A stretch of 37,571 nucleotides of DNA from Lutibacter sp. (GCA_030656195.1 JAUSOJ010000148.1:1-37571); one strand, 5' to 3'; positions 8,072 through 17,792 are shown, counted from the stretch's first letter. Notes: generated by a model from the letters alone, not told the origin. Numbers and translations are program-made.

Positions 8072-8101
8072 AAAAAAGCGGACCATAAGTCCGCTTTTTT
8101 T
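8072..8101. terminator. Bidirectional intrinsic terminator
   Basis: AAAAAAAGCGGAC-CATAA-GTCCGCTTTTTT; A-run and T-run flanks between convergent genes. Confidence 0.8.
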
Positions 8102-8120
8102 ATTTATTAGTTTTATTGCA

Positions 8121-10283
8121 TTAATAGAATTCGCCTCTAAAATCTTTAATCTTGGCAGTTTCTTCTAATACTTGAAACAGCATAAAAGATCTTCCTTTTA
8201 AATTATCTATTATTTTATTGCGGAAAGTCTCATAGTTATCCAATTTTATTGGGGTATCCCGTTTATCAACTTTAACCACAAACACGCCCATATTGCCGTC
8301 TATTGGCTTAGAAACTTCATTTAATTTTATGGTAGACATTGCGCCAACAACAGCTGGCTCATTTCCAGCACCTGTTAACAATGGACTTGCCAAAGTTACA
8401 CTTAAAGCAGGGCTAACCGTTGTATTGGTGTTTTTTGCAATTTCTTCTAAGGTAGCTCCTTTTATTTTTGCATTGATCAATGCCGATTTTTTCTTGTTGA
8501 TGAGCTCAGGCTGAATTTTAGACAAGATTTCTGAATTCACCACCAAGCCGTCTTTCTCTGATTTGCCTTTAAGCACAACCACAACATAACTTCTTTTGCC
8601 ATCAACATCAACGTCAAAGCGTTTAGAATCGCCCAGCTTTCTCTCTTTTGCAAATGCCCAAATAACAATTTGGCGTTGACCGCTTAAACCTGGAATATTT
8701 TCTTCCAACACTTTAATATTTAATGCAGACTGTACATTGTAATTTTCTTTCTTAGCAATGTCTTCTAATTTTTCATCATTGGCCAAATTGGCTGTAAGCG
8801 TTTCCGCTTTTTCAAAAATTGCATTTTCTGTAGCTTCAGAAGGATCGATCAAACGGGCATAAGTTGCCAGTTTTACAGCTCTATCAGCTTTTTTTTGTTC
8901 ATCAACCCTAATTACGTGAAAACCAAATGCAGTTTCAACTACGGCGATGCTGCCTGTTGCATTTTTATAAATATAATTGGCAAAATCTTTATCAAAAGAA
9001 GCTGAAAAAGCCTGGTCTTTTCTGATCCATCCAATATCGCCTCCTTTTCCTTTTGTGCCATCGGTATTAACTTCATCGGCAATTTCAGTATATTTTGTTT
9101 TGTCGTTTTTAACCAATGCAAAAATACTGTCGGCCGTTTTCTTGGCTTCTTCTTTTGTTTTTATTGAAGCAGATCTAACAGCGCCTGCATAAGGAATTAA
9201 AATATGGCTTGACTTCACAGAATCTGGCAATTGTGCAAAATCAACAATTTTTGAAATTTTATAGAAACCATTGTCTTTAAATGGTCCAACAATATCTCCA
9301 ACAGAAGCTTTAAAAATGGTGTCGGCAACGGCTGGCGGAAATTGATTTTTATAATAATAGCCGCTGTCAAAACCCAAATCGGATTTATTATCGCTTAAAA
9401 ACGCCTCATAATTGGTGGCATTTTTCAAACCTGAAATTTGAACCTTCGCATTTGCGGCATTGCTGAATTCCTCTCGGTCATTAACAAAGTTCATCACTTC
9501 CGTTTTAGCATATTCATCGTCTGAATCGGATGGTGCAATATCAAATTTCACATATTCTAAAGAACGGGTGGCTTCAGATTTAAACCTTTTGGAATTTTTC
9601 TCCAAATATTTTTGAATTTCTTCCTTGGATACCTTTGCCAAATCATCAGAAATGGACGAATAAGGAACATAAACAAATTGCCCGTCCATTTTTGTGTTTT
9701 GGTACAAATAATCGCGTTCACCTTCTTTTAAAGAAGCTCCTAAACCGGCTGAAACCAAAGTGGTATAAGCCATACGTTCAAGATTTTGTTTGATGCTTTT
9801 TTCAGTTTCTAACCAATTTAACCATGCTTGGCTGTTTCCGGCTTCCGCATCAACTTTCATATTGGCAATATATTCCTTTAATTTTTCTTCATTAAAAAGA
9901 CCTGCTTCATTTTGAAAAAGCGGAGAATTTTGAATTTCCGGCAAGGAAACCATGGCATCCCAAATGTCCTTTTCGCCCACAACAATTCCGGCTTGTTCTA
10001 ATTGAGATTGGAATATTTTTTCGCCAACCAAATTATTCCAAACAGCATTCACCGCCTGCATTTGAGTAACTCTGCCTCCACTTTGTGATTTATAATTTTC
10101 TACAAGCCTCGCAAATTCCTCTCTGTCAATGTTTTCTCCATTCACTTCACCAATTGAGTTTGTTTTGGTTGAGCTAAAAAATTGCTGAATTGAACTTGGA
10201 TCTAATACAAATGCAAAAAGCGCTAAACCCACAATAAGGATTAGGAACATTGAACGATCTCTAATTTTTGATAAAATTGCCAT
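8121..10283 (-). CDS. PpiD-like peptidylprolyl isomerase (SurA N-terminal and PPIC domains)
   Basis: 'MAILSKIRDRSMFLILIVGLALFAFVLDP' membrane anchor; 'SSHILIPYAGA...GDIGWIRKDQAFSASFDKDF...TAFGFHVIRVDEQ' parvulin domain. Confidence 0.9.
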   Translation of the reverse strand: MAILSKIRDRSMFLILIVGLALFAFVLDPSSIQQFFSSTKTNSIGEVNGENIDREEFARLVENYKSQSGGRVTQMQAVNAVWNNLVGEKIFQSQLEQAGIVVGEKDIWDAMVSLPEIQNSPLFQNEAGLFNEEKLKEYIANMKVDAEAGNSQAWLNWLETEKSIKQNLERMAYTTLVSAGLGASLKEGERDYLYQNTKMDGQFVYVPYSSISDDLAKVSKEEIQKYLEKNSKRFKSEATRSLEYVKFDIAPSDSDDEYAKTEVMNFVNDREEFSNAANAKVQISGLKNATNYEAFLSDNKSDLGFDSGYYYKNQFPPAVADTIFKASVGDIVGPFKDNGFYKISKIVDFAQLPDSVKSSHILIPYAGAVRSASIKTKEEAKKTADSIFALVKNDKTKYTEIADEVNTDGTKGKGGDIGWIRKDQAFSASFDKDFANYIYKNATGSIAVVETAFGFHVIRVDEQKKADRAVKLATYARLIDPSEATENAIFEKAETLTANLANDEKLEDIAKKENYNVQSALNIKVLEENIPGLSGQRQIVIWAFAKERKLGDSKRFDVDVDGKRSYVVVVLKGKSEKDGLVVNSEILSKIQPELINKKKSALINAKIKGATLEEIAKNTNTTVSPALSVTLASPLLTGAGNEPAVVGAMSTIKLNEVSKPIDGNMGVFVVKVDKRDTPIKLDNYETFRNKIIDNLKGRSFMLFQVLEETAKIKDFRGEFY

Positions 10284-10401
10284 TTCTATAGTTATTTTCT
10301 TTTATTACAGTGTGCGAAAATACGATTAAGTATTTAATTATGAAAGTGAAATAATCAATATTAATTACAAAAAAAAGGTAATTTTATATTGACCTAAACC
10401 T

Positions 10402-11667
10402 TTAATCCTCTTTATCTAAAACTTTTAGGTAAACTTCCATAATTTTGGAAGAATCTACCTTTAACATTTTAAAATATAAATTATTTATTTCAATGATTTC
10501 ATTTTCTTTTGGAATGTCTTCGTTGTGGTAAACAATGAATCCGCCCAAGGTTTCATAGGCTTCATTTTCTTCAATATTTAAATCATAGGTTTCATTTAAA
10601 TAATCAACATCCAAACGTGCCGAGAACTCATATTCATTATCGGTAATTTTATTTTCCAGCAAATCAACGGTGTCATGTTCGTCAATAATATCCCCAAATA
10701 ATTCTTCAACAATATCTTCAATGGAGATAATTCCTGAGGTTCCGCCAAATTCATCCAACACCACAGAGATGCTTCTTTTCTTTTTGATTAAAATATTTAG
10801 CACATTGATAATCATCATACTTTCAGGAACAAACACTACAGGCAACAAGATGGCTTTAATATCTTTTGGTTTTTTAAACATTTCAAAAGCAATTGCATAG
10901 CCCAAAACATTGTCCAAGGAATTGTTGTACACCAAAATTTTAGAATACCCGGTTTCTATAAATAACTGCTTTAACTCGTCAATATCATCATTAATGTCCA
11001 CTGCCACAATTTCGGTTCTGGGAATCATAATTTCACGAGCCTTTACTGAATCAAACTCCAGCGCATTTTGAAAAATCTGGATTTCAGAATCCACATCTTC
11101 CAAATCATCACTGTTTTCGAGTTGTTTGGTGATATAATTCCCAAGTTCTTCTTTGCTAAATTCTGTTTGTTTCACATCTCCAGTTGTGTCAAAAAATGTT
11201 TTCAACAAAAAATCGGAAATTGCGGTAATAAAAGCAGAAACAAAATAAAAGATGATGTAAAAAAAGTAAGCGAGCGGTGCAAAAAACCAAAACATTTCGT
11301 TGGCATAAATTCTAAATATTGCTTTTGGCAAAAATTCAGCGGTAACCAAAATAATGATGGTTGAAATTACGGTTTGAATGAGTAAGGTTGAAAAATCATT
11401 TAAATGGAAACCAAGCAAATTATCGGTAATAATTTCAGCCATAAAGAAACTGTAAATTACCAAAGAAATATTATTGCCAACCAGCATGGTGGTAATAAAT
11501 TTTGATGATTTTGCCGTTATTCTGCTAACAATTTTAGAGGTGAAACCTTCCTTCTTTTTTTGAAGTTCAATTTGAAATTTATTGGCAGAAATATAGGCGA
11601 TTTCCATTCCTGAAAAGAAAGCGGAAAGCAGTATTGAAATTAATATGACTACAATTTGAATTTCCAA
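10402..11667 (-). CDS. Hemolysin/CorC (CNNM-CBS-CorC_HlyC) family transporter
   Basis: CNNM TM domain 'SAFFSGMEIAYISAN'; CBS 'REIMIPRTEIVAVD'; 'VVLDEFGGTSGIISIEDIVEELFGDIIDEHD'. Confidence 0.92.
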   Translation of the reverse strand: MEIQIVVILISILLSAFFSGMEIAYISANKFQIELQKKKEGFTSKIVSRITAKSSKFITTMLVGNNISLVIYSFFMAEIITDNLLGFHLNDFSTLLIQTVISTIIILVTAEFLPKAIFRIYANEMFWFFAPLAYFFYIIFYFVSAFITAISDFLLKTFFDTTGDVKQTEFSKEELGNYITKQLENSDDLEDVDSEIQIFQNALEFDSVKAREIMIPRTEIVAVDINDDIDELKQLFIETGYSKILVYNNSLDNVLGYAIAFEMFKKPKDIKAILLPVVFVPESMMIINVLNILIKKKRSISVVLDEFGGTSGIISIEDIVEELFGDIIDEHDTVDLLENKITDNEYEFSARLDVDYLNETYDLNIEENEAYETLGGFIVYHNEDIPKENEIIEINNLYFKMLKVDSSKIMEVYLKVLDKED

Positions 11668-11862
11668 TTACAAATTGTTTGGTGTTTCCCGTTTTTTTCT
11701 GAATCGTCTTCTGAAAAAATACATAAAAACTGCCAATATTGAAAATCCGGCCAGCAAATATGCACGTTCTCTGTCTTCATTCCATTTTAATACAGTTTCT
11801 ACGCTAAATACGATGGCTATAACTAAATACCCATATTCAAATATTTTCCAAAGGTTTTGCAT
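11668..11862 (-). CDS. Small uncharacterized membrane protein (64 aa)
   Basis: Two hydrophobic segments with a basic tail; fits tightly between two minus-strand genes. Confidence 0.65.
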   Translation of the reverse strand: MQNLWKIFEYGYLVIAIVFSVETVLKWNEDRERAYLLAGFSILAVFMYFFRRRFRKKRETPNNL

Positions 11863-11865
11863 CTC

Positions 11866-12426
11866 TTATTCTTTAATGTTAATAACGCCGCTCTGATTTT
11901 TAACCCACCATGTTTTTAAATCTTCTGTTGATTCAAAACCGGTTCCGTAAATAGTATCAGTTGTGGTGTAAAAGGTGAATTTTTTTTCAGTAAAAAAATA
12001 ACGGGTTTTTTGATCCCAATAAATTTGTTCGGTTACCAATTTGTTTTTTTGAGCGTAGTTGATGATCACCACATTGTCTTTTATTTCAGAAACTTGCGTT
12101 TTCCGATAACTTTTCGCATAATCACCTTCTACAGTTACAGAATCTCCATTTTTTTCAATGGTGGTGATTTTTATTCCTTTAGGAAATTCATTGTAAGGAT
12201 GATTTTCCCTATTGCTGAAATCCAGCATCAATGGCGCTCTCATTTTAATATCCACACGCCCAGAATCGGTGTGTTTGTGGTTAATATTGAAGGCTTCTCC
12301 AATAGGCAAATTTTTATCAGCCAAAAAATCCCGTACCTCTTTTACATCGTTTGTACATGAAAAAAACATTGCTGAGGCGAAAACCACAGCAATGCATTTT
12401 ATATTATTAACAACTGATTTTGTCAT
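11866..12426 (-). CDS. lptC: LPS export ABC transporter periplasmic protein LptC
   Basis: Lipoprotein signal 'AMFFSCTND'; 'MRAPLMLDFSNRENHPYNEFPKGIKI', 'VEGDYAKSY', 'LVTEQIYWDQKTRYFFTEKKFTF'. Confidence 0.88.
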   Translation of the reverse strand: MTKSVVNNIKCIAVVFASAMFFSCTNDVKEVRDFLADKNLPIGEAFNINHKHTDSGRVDIKMRAPLMLDFSNRENHPYNEFPKGIKITTIEKNGDSVTVEGDYAKSYRKTQVSEIKDNVVIINYAQKNKLVTEQIYWDQKTRYFFTEKKFTFYTTTDTIYGTGFESTEDLKTWWVKNQSGVINIKE

Positions 12427-12430
12427 TCAA

Positions 12431-12438
12431 CAAATATA
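12431..12438 (-). promoter_or_regulatory. Putative -7 element (TATATTTG) of lptC
   Basis: TAnnTTTG on the minus strand, 4 nt before the ATG. Confidence 0.4.
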
Positions 12439-12463
12439 TCAATTTTAATATTTTAAATCTAAT

Positions 12464-13819
12464 TTAAGGTACTATAACTGTTTCATTAATCCAACAGCCA
12501 ATTCTATGGCTTGATCCTGATTGTACGCCTGCCACAAATAAATCTTTTTTAGTTGGCACATTTTCTGAATAGTTTGCAATAAATCTATTTGCCAATGTAC
12601 TGATACTAGGATCTACAGATCTTGCTTTTAATGCTTTATTTAAAGCAGCCACATAAACCATTCTTTTAGAAACCACATCATTTCCACAAGAGTTTGCACT
12701 TGCTGCATACATACTTGCTATTAACAAATAGGCATTACCCATCCTTGGTTGAAAATCCAGGGCTTTATAAGCATAGGTTCTTGCTTCTTCCAGTCTGCCT
12801 TTTTTTCTTAAAATTTGAGCAACTTTAAATGCATATTTAGCTCTGTTATAAGAATCTGTTTCCTGCTCTATCGCTTTTTTGAAATACTCCATTGCTTTGT
12901 TGGTCTCTCCGTTTTTCATTAAAATATCGGCATAAAACACAGAAGCTTGAGGAGAAGGATCTGCTTTAACATAAGCCTCAACCAATACGTCATAGAAAGC
13001 ATCATCTGTACATTCTTTGTTATACATTCTGGATACGGCTCTTTTTAACCAAACAGCATCTGTTTTGTTTTCTTGAAAATACTTTTTGTTTAAAGGAATC
13101 AAGTTCGCACAGGTTGAAATTGCTGCCAATTTTGCATCTAGTGATGTTTCAACAATGTCTAAATTGCTTAAATGTTGTTCATAAGCGATTTTGTTATTTT
13201 TATCTCGATCACTTAAAGTGGTTGAATCTTTCGCTGTAATTATATCTAATTGTTTTGAATATTCTTCTCTCTTTAATTCAAGACCTTCACCTACTTCATC
13301 ATAAGTGTCAAATACTTTTTGTGCATTTGTGTCTTTATATTTATTTAATATGATATCAAAATACCTGTAAATATTTGCTGGAGAAATGTCAGTTACATCG
13401 GCTTTAAAAGATTTTTCCAATAAAACGAAGACTGCATCTTCTGACGCACCTTGCGCATCTTTAAAAGTTGCGAAATCACTATAAACTCTCGCTAAGTCTT
13501 GAGGAAAATGCTCCAATCTTTGGGTATAAACTCTTTCAACAAGTTTTACTGCAGCTGCTTTATCGGCTGGCGTTGTTGCGGCTTCCAATCGGCTTTCGGC
13601 AATTTTAATACCCAGCTTATAAATGTTTACGGTAAGTGTTGGACAATGGTCCATAGTCCATAACCAATTTTCGTAAGCAACATCATATTTTCCGGCACTG
13701 TAATCGCCTTTGAATAAATTGTATTTTACAATACATTCTTCATTGTCGGCTTGTGAAAAAACAACCGGGGCTGAAACTATAAAAAATAATACAGCTAAAA
13801 TTTGTCTCATTTGTCTCAT
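12464..13819 (-). CDS. Secreted TPR-repeat protein
   Basis: Signal peptide 'ILAVLFFIVSAPVVFSQ'; TPR-like 'ASVFYADILMKNGETNKAMEYFKKAIEQ', 'AQILRKKGRLEEARTYAYKALDFQP'. Confidence 0.75.
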   Translation of the reverse strand: MRQMRQILAVLFFIVSAPVVFSQADNEECIVKYNLFKGDYSAGKYDVAYENWLWTMDHCPTLTVNIYKLGIKIAESRLEAATTPADKAAAVKLVERVYTQRLEHFPQDLARVYSDFATFKDAQGASEDAVFVLLEKSFKADVTDISPANIYRYFDIILNKYKDTNAQKVFDTYDEVGEGLELKREEYSKQLDIITAKDSTTLSDRDKNNKIAYEQHLSNLDIVETSLDAKLAAISTCANLIPLNKKYFQENKTDAVWLKRAVSRMYNKECTDDAFYDVLVEAYVKADPSPQASVFYADILMKNGETNKAMEYFKKAIEQETDSYNRAKYAFKVAQILRKKGRLEEARTYAYKALDFQPRMGNAYLLIASMYAASANSCGNDVVSKRMVYVAALNKALKARSVDPSISTLANRFIANYSENVPTKKDLFVAGVQSGSSHRIGCWINETVIVP

Positions 13820-13834
13820 CGTCTTAATTTTTAA

Positions 13835-15118
13835 TTAAAATATTTCTAATTTTTTAAACCATTTATCGTTTAATGAAAGACCTAATCGAAAATTAACATA
13901 ATTTTCTTGTACTAAGCCATTCGCTGTTTGTCCTCTTTTACCTACCTCAAATCCGATATTCAAATTAGACAGTTGCTTACTCATTGGTAACCCTACTCCA
14001 AAAGATATGCCAAAATCATCAATCGCAGTAAAATTGGTTCCATTTCCTGATGCATCAACCAACAACCCGGTGTTTTCAAATTTAACTCCGGCTCTGTAAG
14101 TTACTCTATCCCAATAACTGGTGATCGAATTAAATTTAGGAGTGTAAAAACCACCCACTGCTATTTTACTATAATTATCGTAATCAATTTTTGAATAATT
14201 GTTAAAAACGCCGCCACTTAATTCTAAGGCATTTTGAAAACTGTAATCAACACCGGCATACCATTTGTTGTCTTTACCCAATCCCAGACCTAAAGTTGAT
14301 TTTAAAGGGGATTTAAGAATTCCAGTGCTGTTTTTGTTTAAAATGGTGTCGCGAGGCGATTCAAATGTTCCTAACGATACTGAATATAAATACTCATTGC
14401 CTGTAGCTTCAATTTCATTGTTAAAATTAAAATTTCCTCCTAAAAGGATATCCATTTTATCATTCATTTTTCCTTTATAATGAAATCCACCATTTAAAGT
14501 AAGTCCTTTTATGCTTGAAGTTGTTTGGTATTTTGTGGCTAAAGAAGCGCCTTTCACCTGATTTAAGATGCTATTTTCAATTTTTCCGAAAATATAATTC
14601 CCTTGTAAACCAACACTGAAGTTTTTAAACGGCTTGTATCCAACACTTAAAAACACTTTATTTGTTCCGCCGTCACCAATATATTGCGTAACTTCTGTAA
14701 GGTTATCCTCAGCATCGTATTCATTAGAAACCAACGAATATCCTACGGTAGAATTTGGCAACAAACCAATGGTCATTCCTCCTTTTTCACCTAAAGGAAA
14801 CCCTATAGCCAAATAAGAAAGATAGGTAGCGGAAGCACTTTGTTTGTTGTTACTGTCTTTTGCAGTATTGTTCAAACTTTCAATAGCCATAGCATAGGTT
14901 GTAAATCTCAAAGAAGCATTGGCCGCAGGATTTAAAAAATTTAAACGATAGCTTTCGTTTAATGAAACGCCAACACCGCCCATACTTAATTGTTCAACAG
15001 TGCTTTCGTTATTTTTATCTCCAATTCCGAAAAAAGAATAAGATGATGTATTGTTTTTTTGTGAAAAACCGACAATAGATACAAATAGTGTTATAATTAC
15101 TATTATTTTTTTTATCAT
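13835..15118 (-). CDS. Outer-membrane beta-barrel protein (FadL/PorV-like), uncharacterized
   Basis: Signal peptide; 'SSYSFFGIGDKNNESTVEQLSMGGVGVSLNESYRLNFLNPAANASL' and alternating barrel-like strands to the C-terminus. Confidence 0.7.
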   Translation of the reverse strand: MIKKIIVIITLFVSIVGFSQKNNTSSYSFFGIGDKNNESTVEQLSMGGVGVSLNESYRLNFLNPAANASLRFTTYAMAIESLNNTAKDSNNKQSASATYLSYLAIGFPLGEKGGMTIGLLPNSTVGYSLVSNEYDAEDNLTEVTQYIGDGGTNKVFLSVGYKPFKNFSVGLQGNYIFGKIENSILNQVKGASLATKYQTTSSIKGLTLNGGFHYKGKMNDKMDILLGGNFNFNNEIEATGNEYLYSVSLGTFESPRDTILNKNSTGILKSPLKSTLGLGLGKDNKWYAGVDYSFQNALELSGGVFNNYSKIDYDNYSKIAVGGFYTPKFNSITSYWDRVTYRAGVKFENTGLLVDASGNGTNFTAIDDFGISFGVGLPMSKQLSNLNIGFEVGKRGQTANGLVQENYVNFRLGLSLNDKWFKKLEIF

Positions 15119-15844
15119 TTACTTTATATTATAAGTCAAAATTGTGTTCAATCCTTCTAACAAAAAATTAGGATTGGCAAATATGCTATTTTTTAATCTA
15201 TTTGACAAGAAATTTACGTCTCCTCCTGTTAAAACAACTGTTAAATCTACATTTTTTTTTCTATACTGATTGATAATTCCATCAATTTCATTGATAATGC
15301 CATTAATTACACCAGAATGAATGCTTGTTTCGGTTGAATTTCCAACCAATTCAAATTTTTCTGAAGGCTCCAGCAATGGTAGGTTTTCAGTAAAAACATT
15401 TAATGCTTTGTAGCGCATTTGCAGTCCTAGTGAAATTGCACCACCATAATAAATTCCTTCGTTATTAACATAGTCATACGTAATACAAGTTCCTGCATCA
15501 ATGATTAAAACATTTTTGTTGGCATATTTTGATATCGCCGAAGAAACCAATGCAATTCTGTCGACACCTAAGGTTTTTGGTGTGGCATATTTGTTCACAA
15601 ACGGTACTTTGGTGTTGTAATCAAGCTCAATTAAGTTAATTTCAGCATGCAATTTTGCTATTTCTGATTTTTTTAAGGAGCCAACTGAAGAAATAATTGC
15701 ATTGGTGCATTGGTATTTTTTTATTGTATCAATAACTTCAGAAACAAATGATTCTTTAGTAATGCTTTCATTATGAATCAATTTGCTGTTATCAAAAACA
15801 GCAGTTTTAATTCTTGTATTGCCTACATCTATAATTAAGTTCAT
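15119..15844 (-). CDS. coaX: Type III pantothenate kinase
   Basis: 'MNLIIDVGNTRIKTAVF', 'TLGVDRIALVSSA', 'VLIIDAGTCITYDYV', 'YYGGAISLGLQMRYKAL', 'LTGGDVNFL'. Confidence 0.95.
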   Translation of the reverse strand: MNLIIDVGNTRIKTAVFDNSKLIHNESITKESFVSEVIDTIKKYQCTNAIISSVGSLKKSEIAKLHAEINLIELDYNTKVPFVNKYATPKTLGVDRIALVSSAISKYANKNVLIIDAGTCITYDYVNNEGIYYGGAISLGLQMRYKALNVFTENLPLLEPSEKFELVGNSTETSIHSGVINGIINEIDGIINQYRKKNVDLTVVLTGGDVNFLSNRLKNSIFANPNFLLEGLNTILTYNIK

Positions 15845-15916
15845 TCTTATTTCTTAAAGAGTTCAAAAATACAACAGATTTTTTTAAATTGTTTTGATAT
15901 GTCTAAAAAATAAATT

Positions 15917-15924
15917 TATATTTG
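15917..15924 (+). promoter_or_regulatory. Putative -7 element (TATATTTG) of tRNA-Phe
   Basis: TAnnTTTG match 16 nt upstream of the mature tRNA 5' end. Confidence 0.6.
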
Positions 15925-15940
15925 CAACCGCTAAAGCGAT

Positions 15941-16013
15941 GGTGCCTTAGCTCAGTTGGTAGAGCAAAGGACTGAAAATCCTTGTGTCCCTGGTTCGATT
16001 CCTGGAGGCACCA
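15941..16013 (+). tRNA. tRNA-Phe (anticodon GAA)
   Basis: Acceptor GGTGCCT/AGGCACC, D-loop AGCTCAGTTGGTAGAGC, anticodon arm AGGACTGAAAATCCT, T arm CCTGGTTCGATTCCTGG; CCA not encoded. Confidence 0.97.
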
Positions 16014-16026
16014 CACAAGAAAAGTA

Positions 16027-16064
16027 AAACCCTTAAAAATCATTCGATTTTTAAGGGTTTTTTA
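16027..16064 (+). terminator. Intrinsic terminator after tRNA-Phe
   Basis: 16-bp stem AAAACCCTTAAAAATC-ATTC-GATTTTTAAGGGTTTT plus T-run. Confidence 0.85.
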
Positions 16065-16140
16065 ATTTATAGCGGAAAGTGTCTGGAAAATAGAAATCTA
16101 AGGTATTAAATAAGAAATATATGCTGATAGTTAAAAGTCT

Positions 16141-16557
16141 TTATTTATCATCTTCATCATCAATTTCCTCATTGTAATCTTCTTCACCGTTTATTTCTCC
16201 ATTTTCATCCCCGTTTTCATCACCATTTTCATCAATATCCAAATCATCATCATCCAAATCATTTTCACCCTCAAGAGGTACTTTTAAATTCAAATCTAAG
16301 TCAATTTCTAAATCTCTTTCAATATTGTCATCTTCTTCCTCTTCATAAAAATTTTCCATACTGTCCACCAGCTCATCGCTAATTTTTACCAGGTAAATGG
16401 TGTCTTCGGTAGCAACTTCAACAGCTTCTACATATTGCCCTTTATGGTTAGTGAATCTAATAATATCCCTAATGCCATAACCGTCAGGAAATTTCTCAAC
16501 CAGCAAATTAAGAATTTCAGAGGTTAGCTTTTTATAATCGACAATTATTCTTTTCAT
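16141..16557 (-). CDS. Small uncharacterized protein with highly acidic C-terminal tail
   Basis: 138 aa; folded-looking N-terminal ~75 aa then D/E-rich tail with DENGDENGDENG. Confidence 0.7.
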   Translation of the reverse strand: MKRIIVDYKKLTSEILNLLVEKFPDGYGIRDIIRFTNHKGQYVEAVEVATEDTIYLVKISDELVDSMENFYEEEEDDNIERDLEIDLDLNLKVPLEGENDLDDDDLDIDENGDENGDENGEINGEEDYNEEIDDEDDK

Positions 16558-16690
16558 AACAAAATGGTTATATAGTTAGACTTAAATAAATAAAATTGGT
16601 TACTTAATTACTTCTTTGTATAATGCCAAATATAAAAAAATTATAACACCAAAAAATTATTTAAATCAATATTGAAAAGAAATCTTATAA

Positions 16691-16726
16691 AAAACAAAAA
16701 CCAAGACTAATCTTGGTTTTTGTTTT
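16691..16726 (-). terminator. Intrinsic terminator downstream of the RluB-type gene (could act on both strands)
   Basis: 16-bp perfect stem AAAACAAAAACCAAGA-CTAA-TCTTGGTTTTTGTTTT. Confidence 0.8.
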
Positions 16727-16732
16727 TATGAT

Positions 16733-17734
16733 TTAAAGCATCATTAAGGTATTTAATTCCATTTCTGTTAAATGGCGCCAATGGCCTCGAGGTAAATCTT
16801 TTTTTGTGAGTCCGGCGAAAATTACGCGGTCAAGTTTTACCACGCTGTACTCAAAATGTTCAAATATTCTGCGCACAATTCTATTTCTTCCGGAATGAAT
16901 TTTAACGCCAACTTCTGTTTTTGGTTGATTCACAACATAGGAAATATCATCAACTATCACACGTTTTTCATCCAACATAAAACCTTCAGAAATTTTTATA
17001 AGATCGCTGTTCGACAGCTTTTTGTCCAATGATACGTGGTATATTTTTTGAATATTGCTCTTTGGATGCGTCAATTTTTTTGCCAACTCTCCATCATTTG
17101 TAAACAATAAAAGTCCGGTGGTGTTTCTGTCCAATCTTCCAACAGGATAAATACGTTCTTTTGTGGCGTTTGCAATTAATTCCATCACGGTTTTACGTCC
17201 GCGCTCATCCTCCATTGTAGTGATGTAATTCTTTGGTTTGTTCAGTAAAATATATCTTTTTTGCTCCTGGTTAATTAAGGAACCGTCGAACCGAACTTCG
17301 TCGCCAAGGGTAACTATATGCCCCATTTCAGTCACCAGTTTTCCGTTTACGGTGGCACTTCCTGCTTTAATATAAACATCGGCTTCCCTACGTGAACAAA
17401 TGCCAGAGTTTGAAATATATTTATTTAAACGGATGCCTTCAATGCCGTTTTCCGGTTTAACTTGTTTTGGTTTTGGGGTTGGTCTTTCTTCTCCTGAAAC
17501 TGGTCTTGCTTTTTTTGAAAATGGGCTTTCCCTTTTAAAAGCCGGTTTGTCCCTGAAGTTGCCCGAAGGTTTCTTACTGGCATCAAACTTTTTAGGTTCA
17601 GACTTTCTGTCTGCAGTAGTTAAAGGTTTCTTTTTGGCTTCAAACTTTTTAGGTTCAGATTTTTTACCAGTGCTGGTTTGAGGTTTTTTTTTACCTTGGT
17701 GTCGTCCTCCCGACGAGTTTTTACTTGAATTCAT
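16733..17734 (-). CDS. Pseudouridine synthase (RluB/RsuA family) with basic low-complexity N-terminal extension
   Basis: S4 'IRLNKYISNSGICSRREADVYIKAGSATVNGK'; catalytic 'YPVGRLDRNTTGLLLFTNDGELA'; 'GRNRIVRRIFEH'. Confidence 0.93.
   Translation of the reverse strand: MNSSKNSSGGRHQGKKKPQTSTGKKSEPKKFEAKKKPLTTADRKSEPKKFDASKKPSGNFRDKPAFKRESPFSKKARPVSGEERPTPKPKQVKPENGIEGIRLNKYISNSGICSRREADVYIKAGSATVNGKLVTEMGHIVTLGDEVRFDGSLINQEQKRYILLNKPKNYITTMEDERGRKTVMELIANATKERIYPVGRLDRNTTGLLLFTNDGELAKKLTHPKSNIQKIYHVSLDKKLSNSDLIKISEGFMLDEKRVIVDDISYVVNQPKTEVGVKIHSGRNRIVRRIFEHFEYSVVKLDRVIFAGLTKKDLPRGHWRHLTEMELNTLMML
17579..17692 (-). repeat. 57-bp (19 aa) tandem duplication in the RluB-type N-terminal extension
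   Basis: KKKPQTSTGKKSEPKKFEA / KKKPLTTADRKSEPKKFDA. Confidence 0.8.
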
Positions 17735-17792
17735 TTTTTTTAATTTTTGGCAAAAATAATTTATATTCTGCTAATTATGAAGATTATAGTTT

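Noticed and set aside
12213-12227. TGCTG-AAATC-CAGCA inverted repeat in lptC, resembling the HAELVSAS palindrome
   Set aside because: It falls in the conserved LptC motif MLDFSNRENHP rather than an inserted segment, and the flanks do not match the repeat; likely coincidence.
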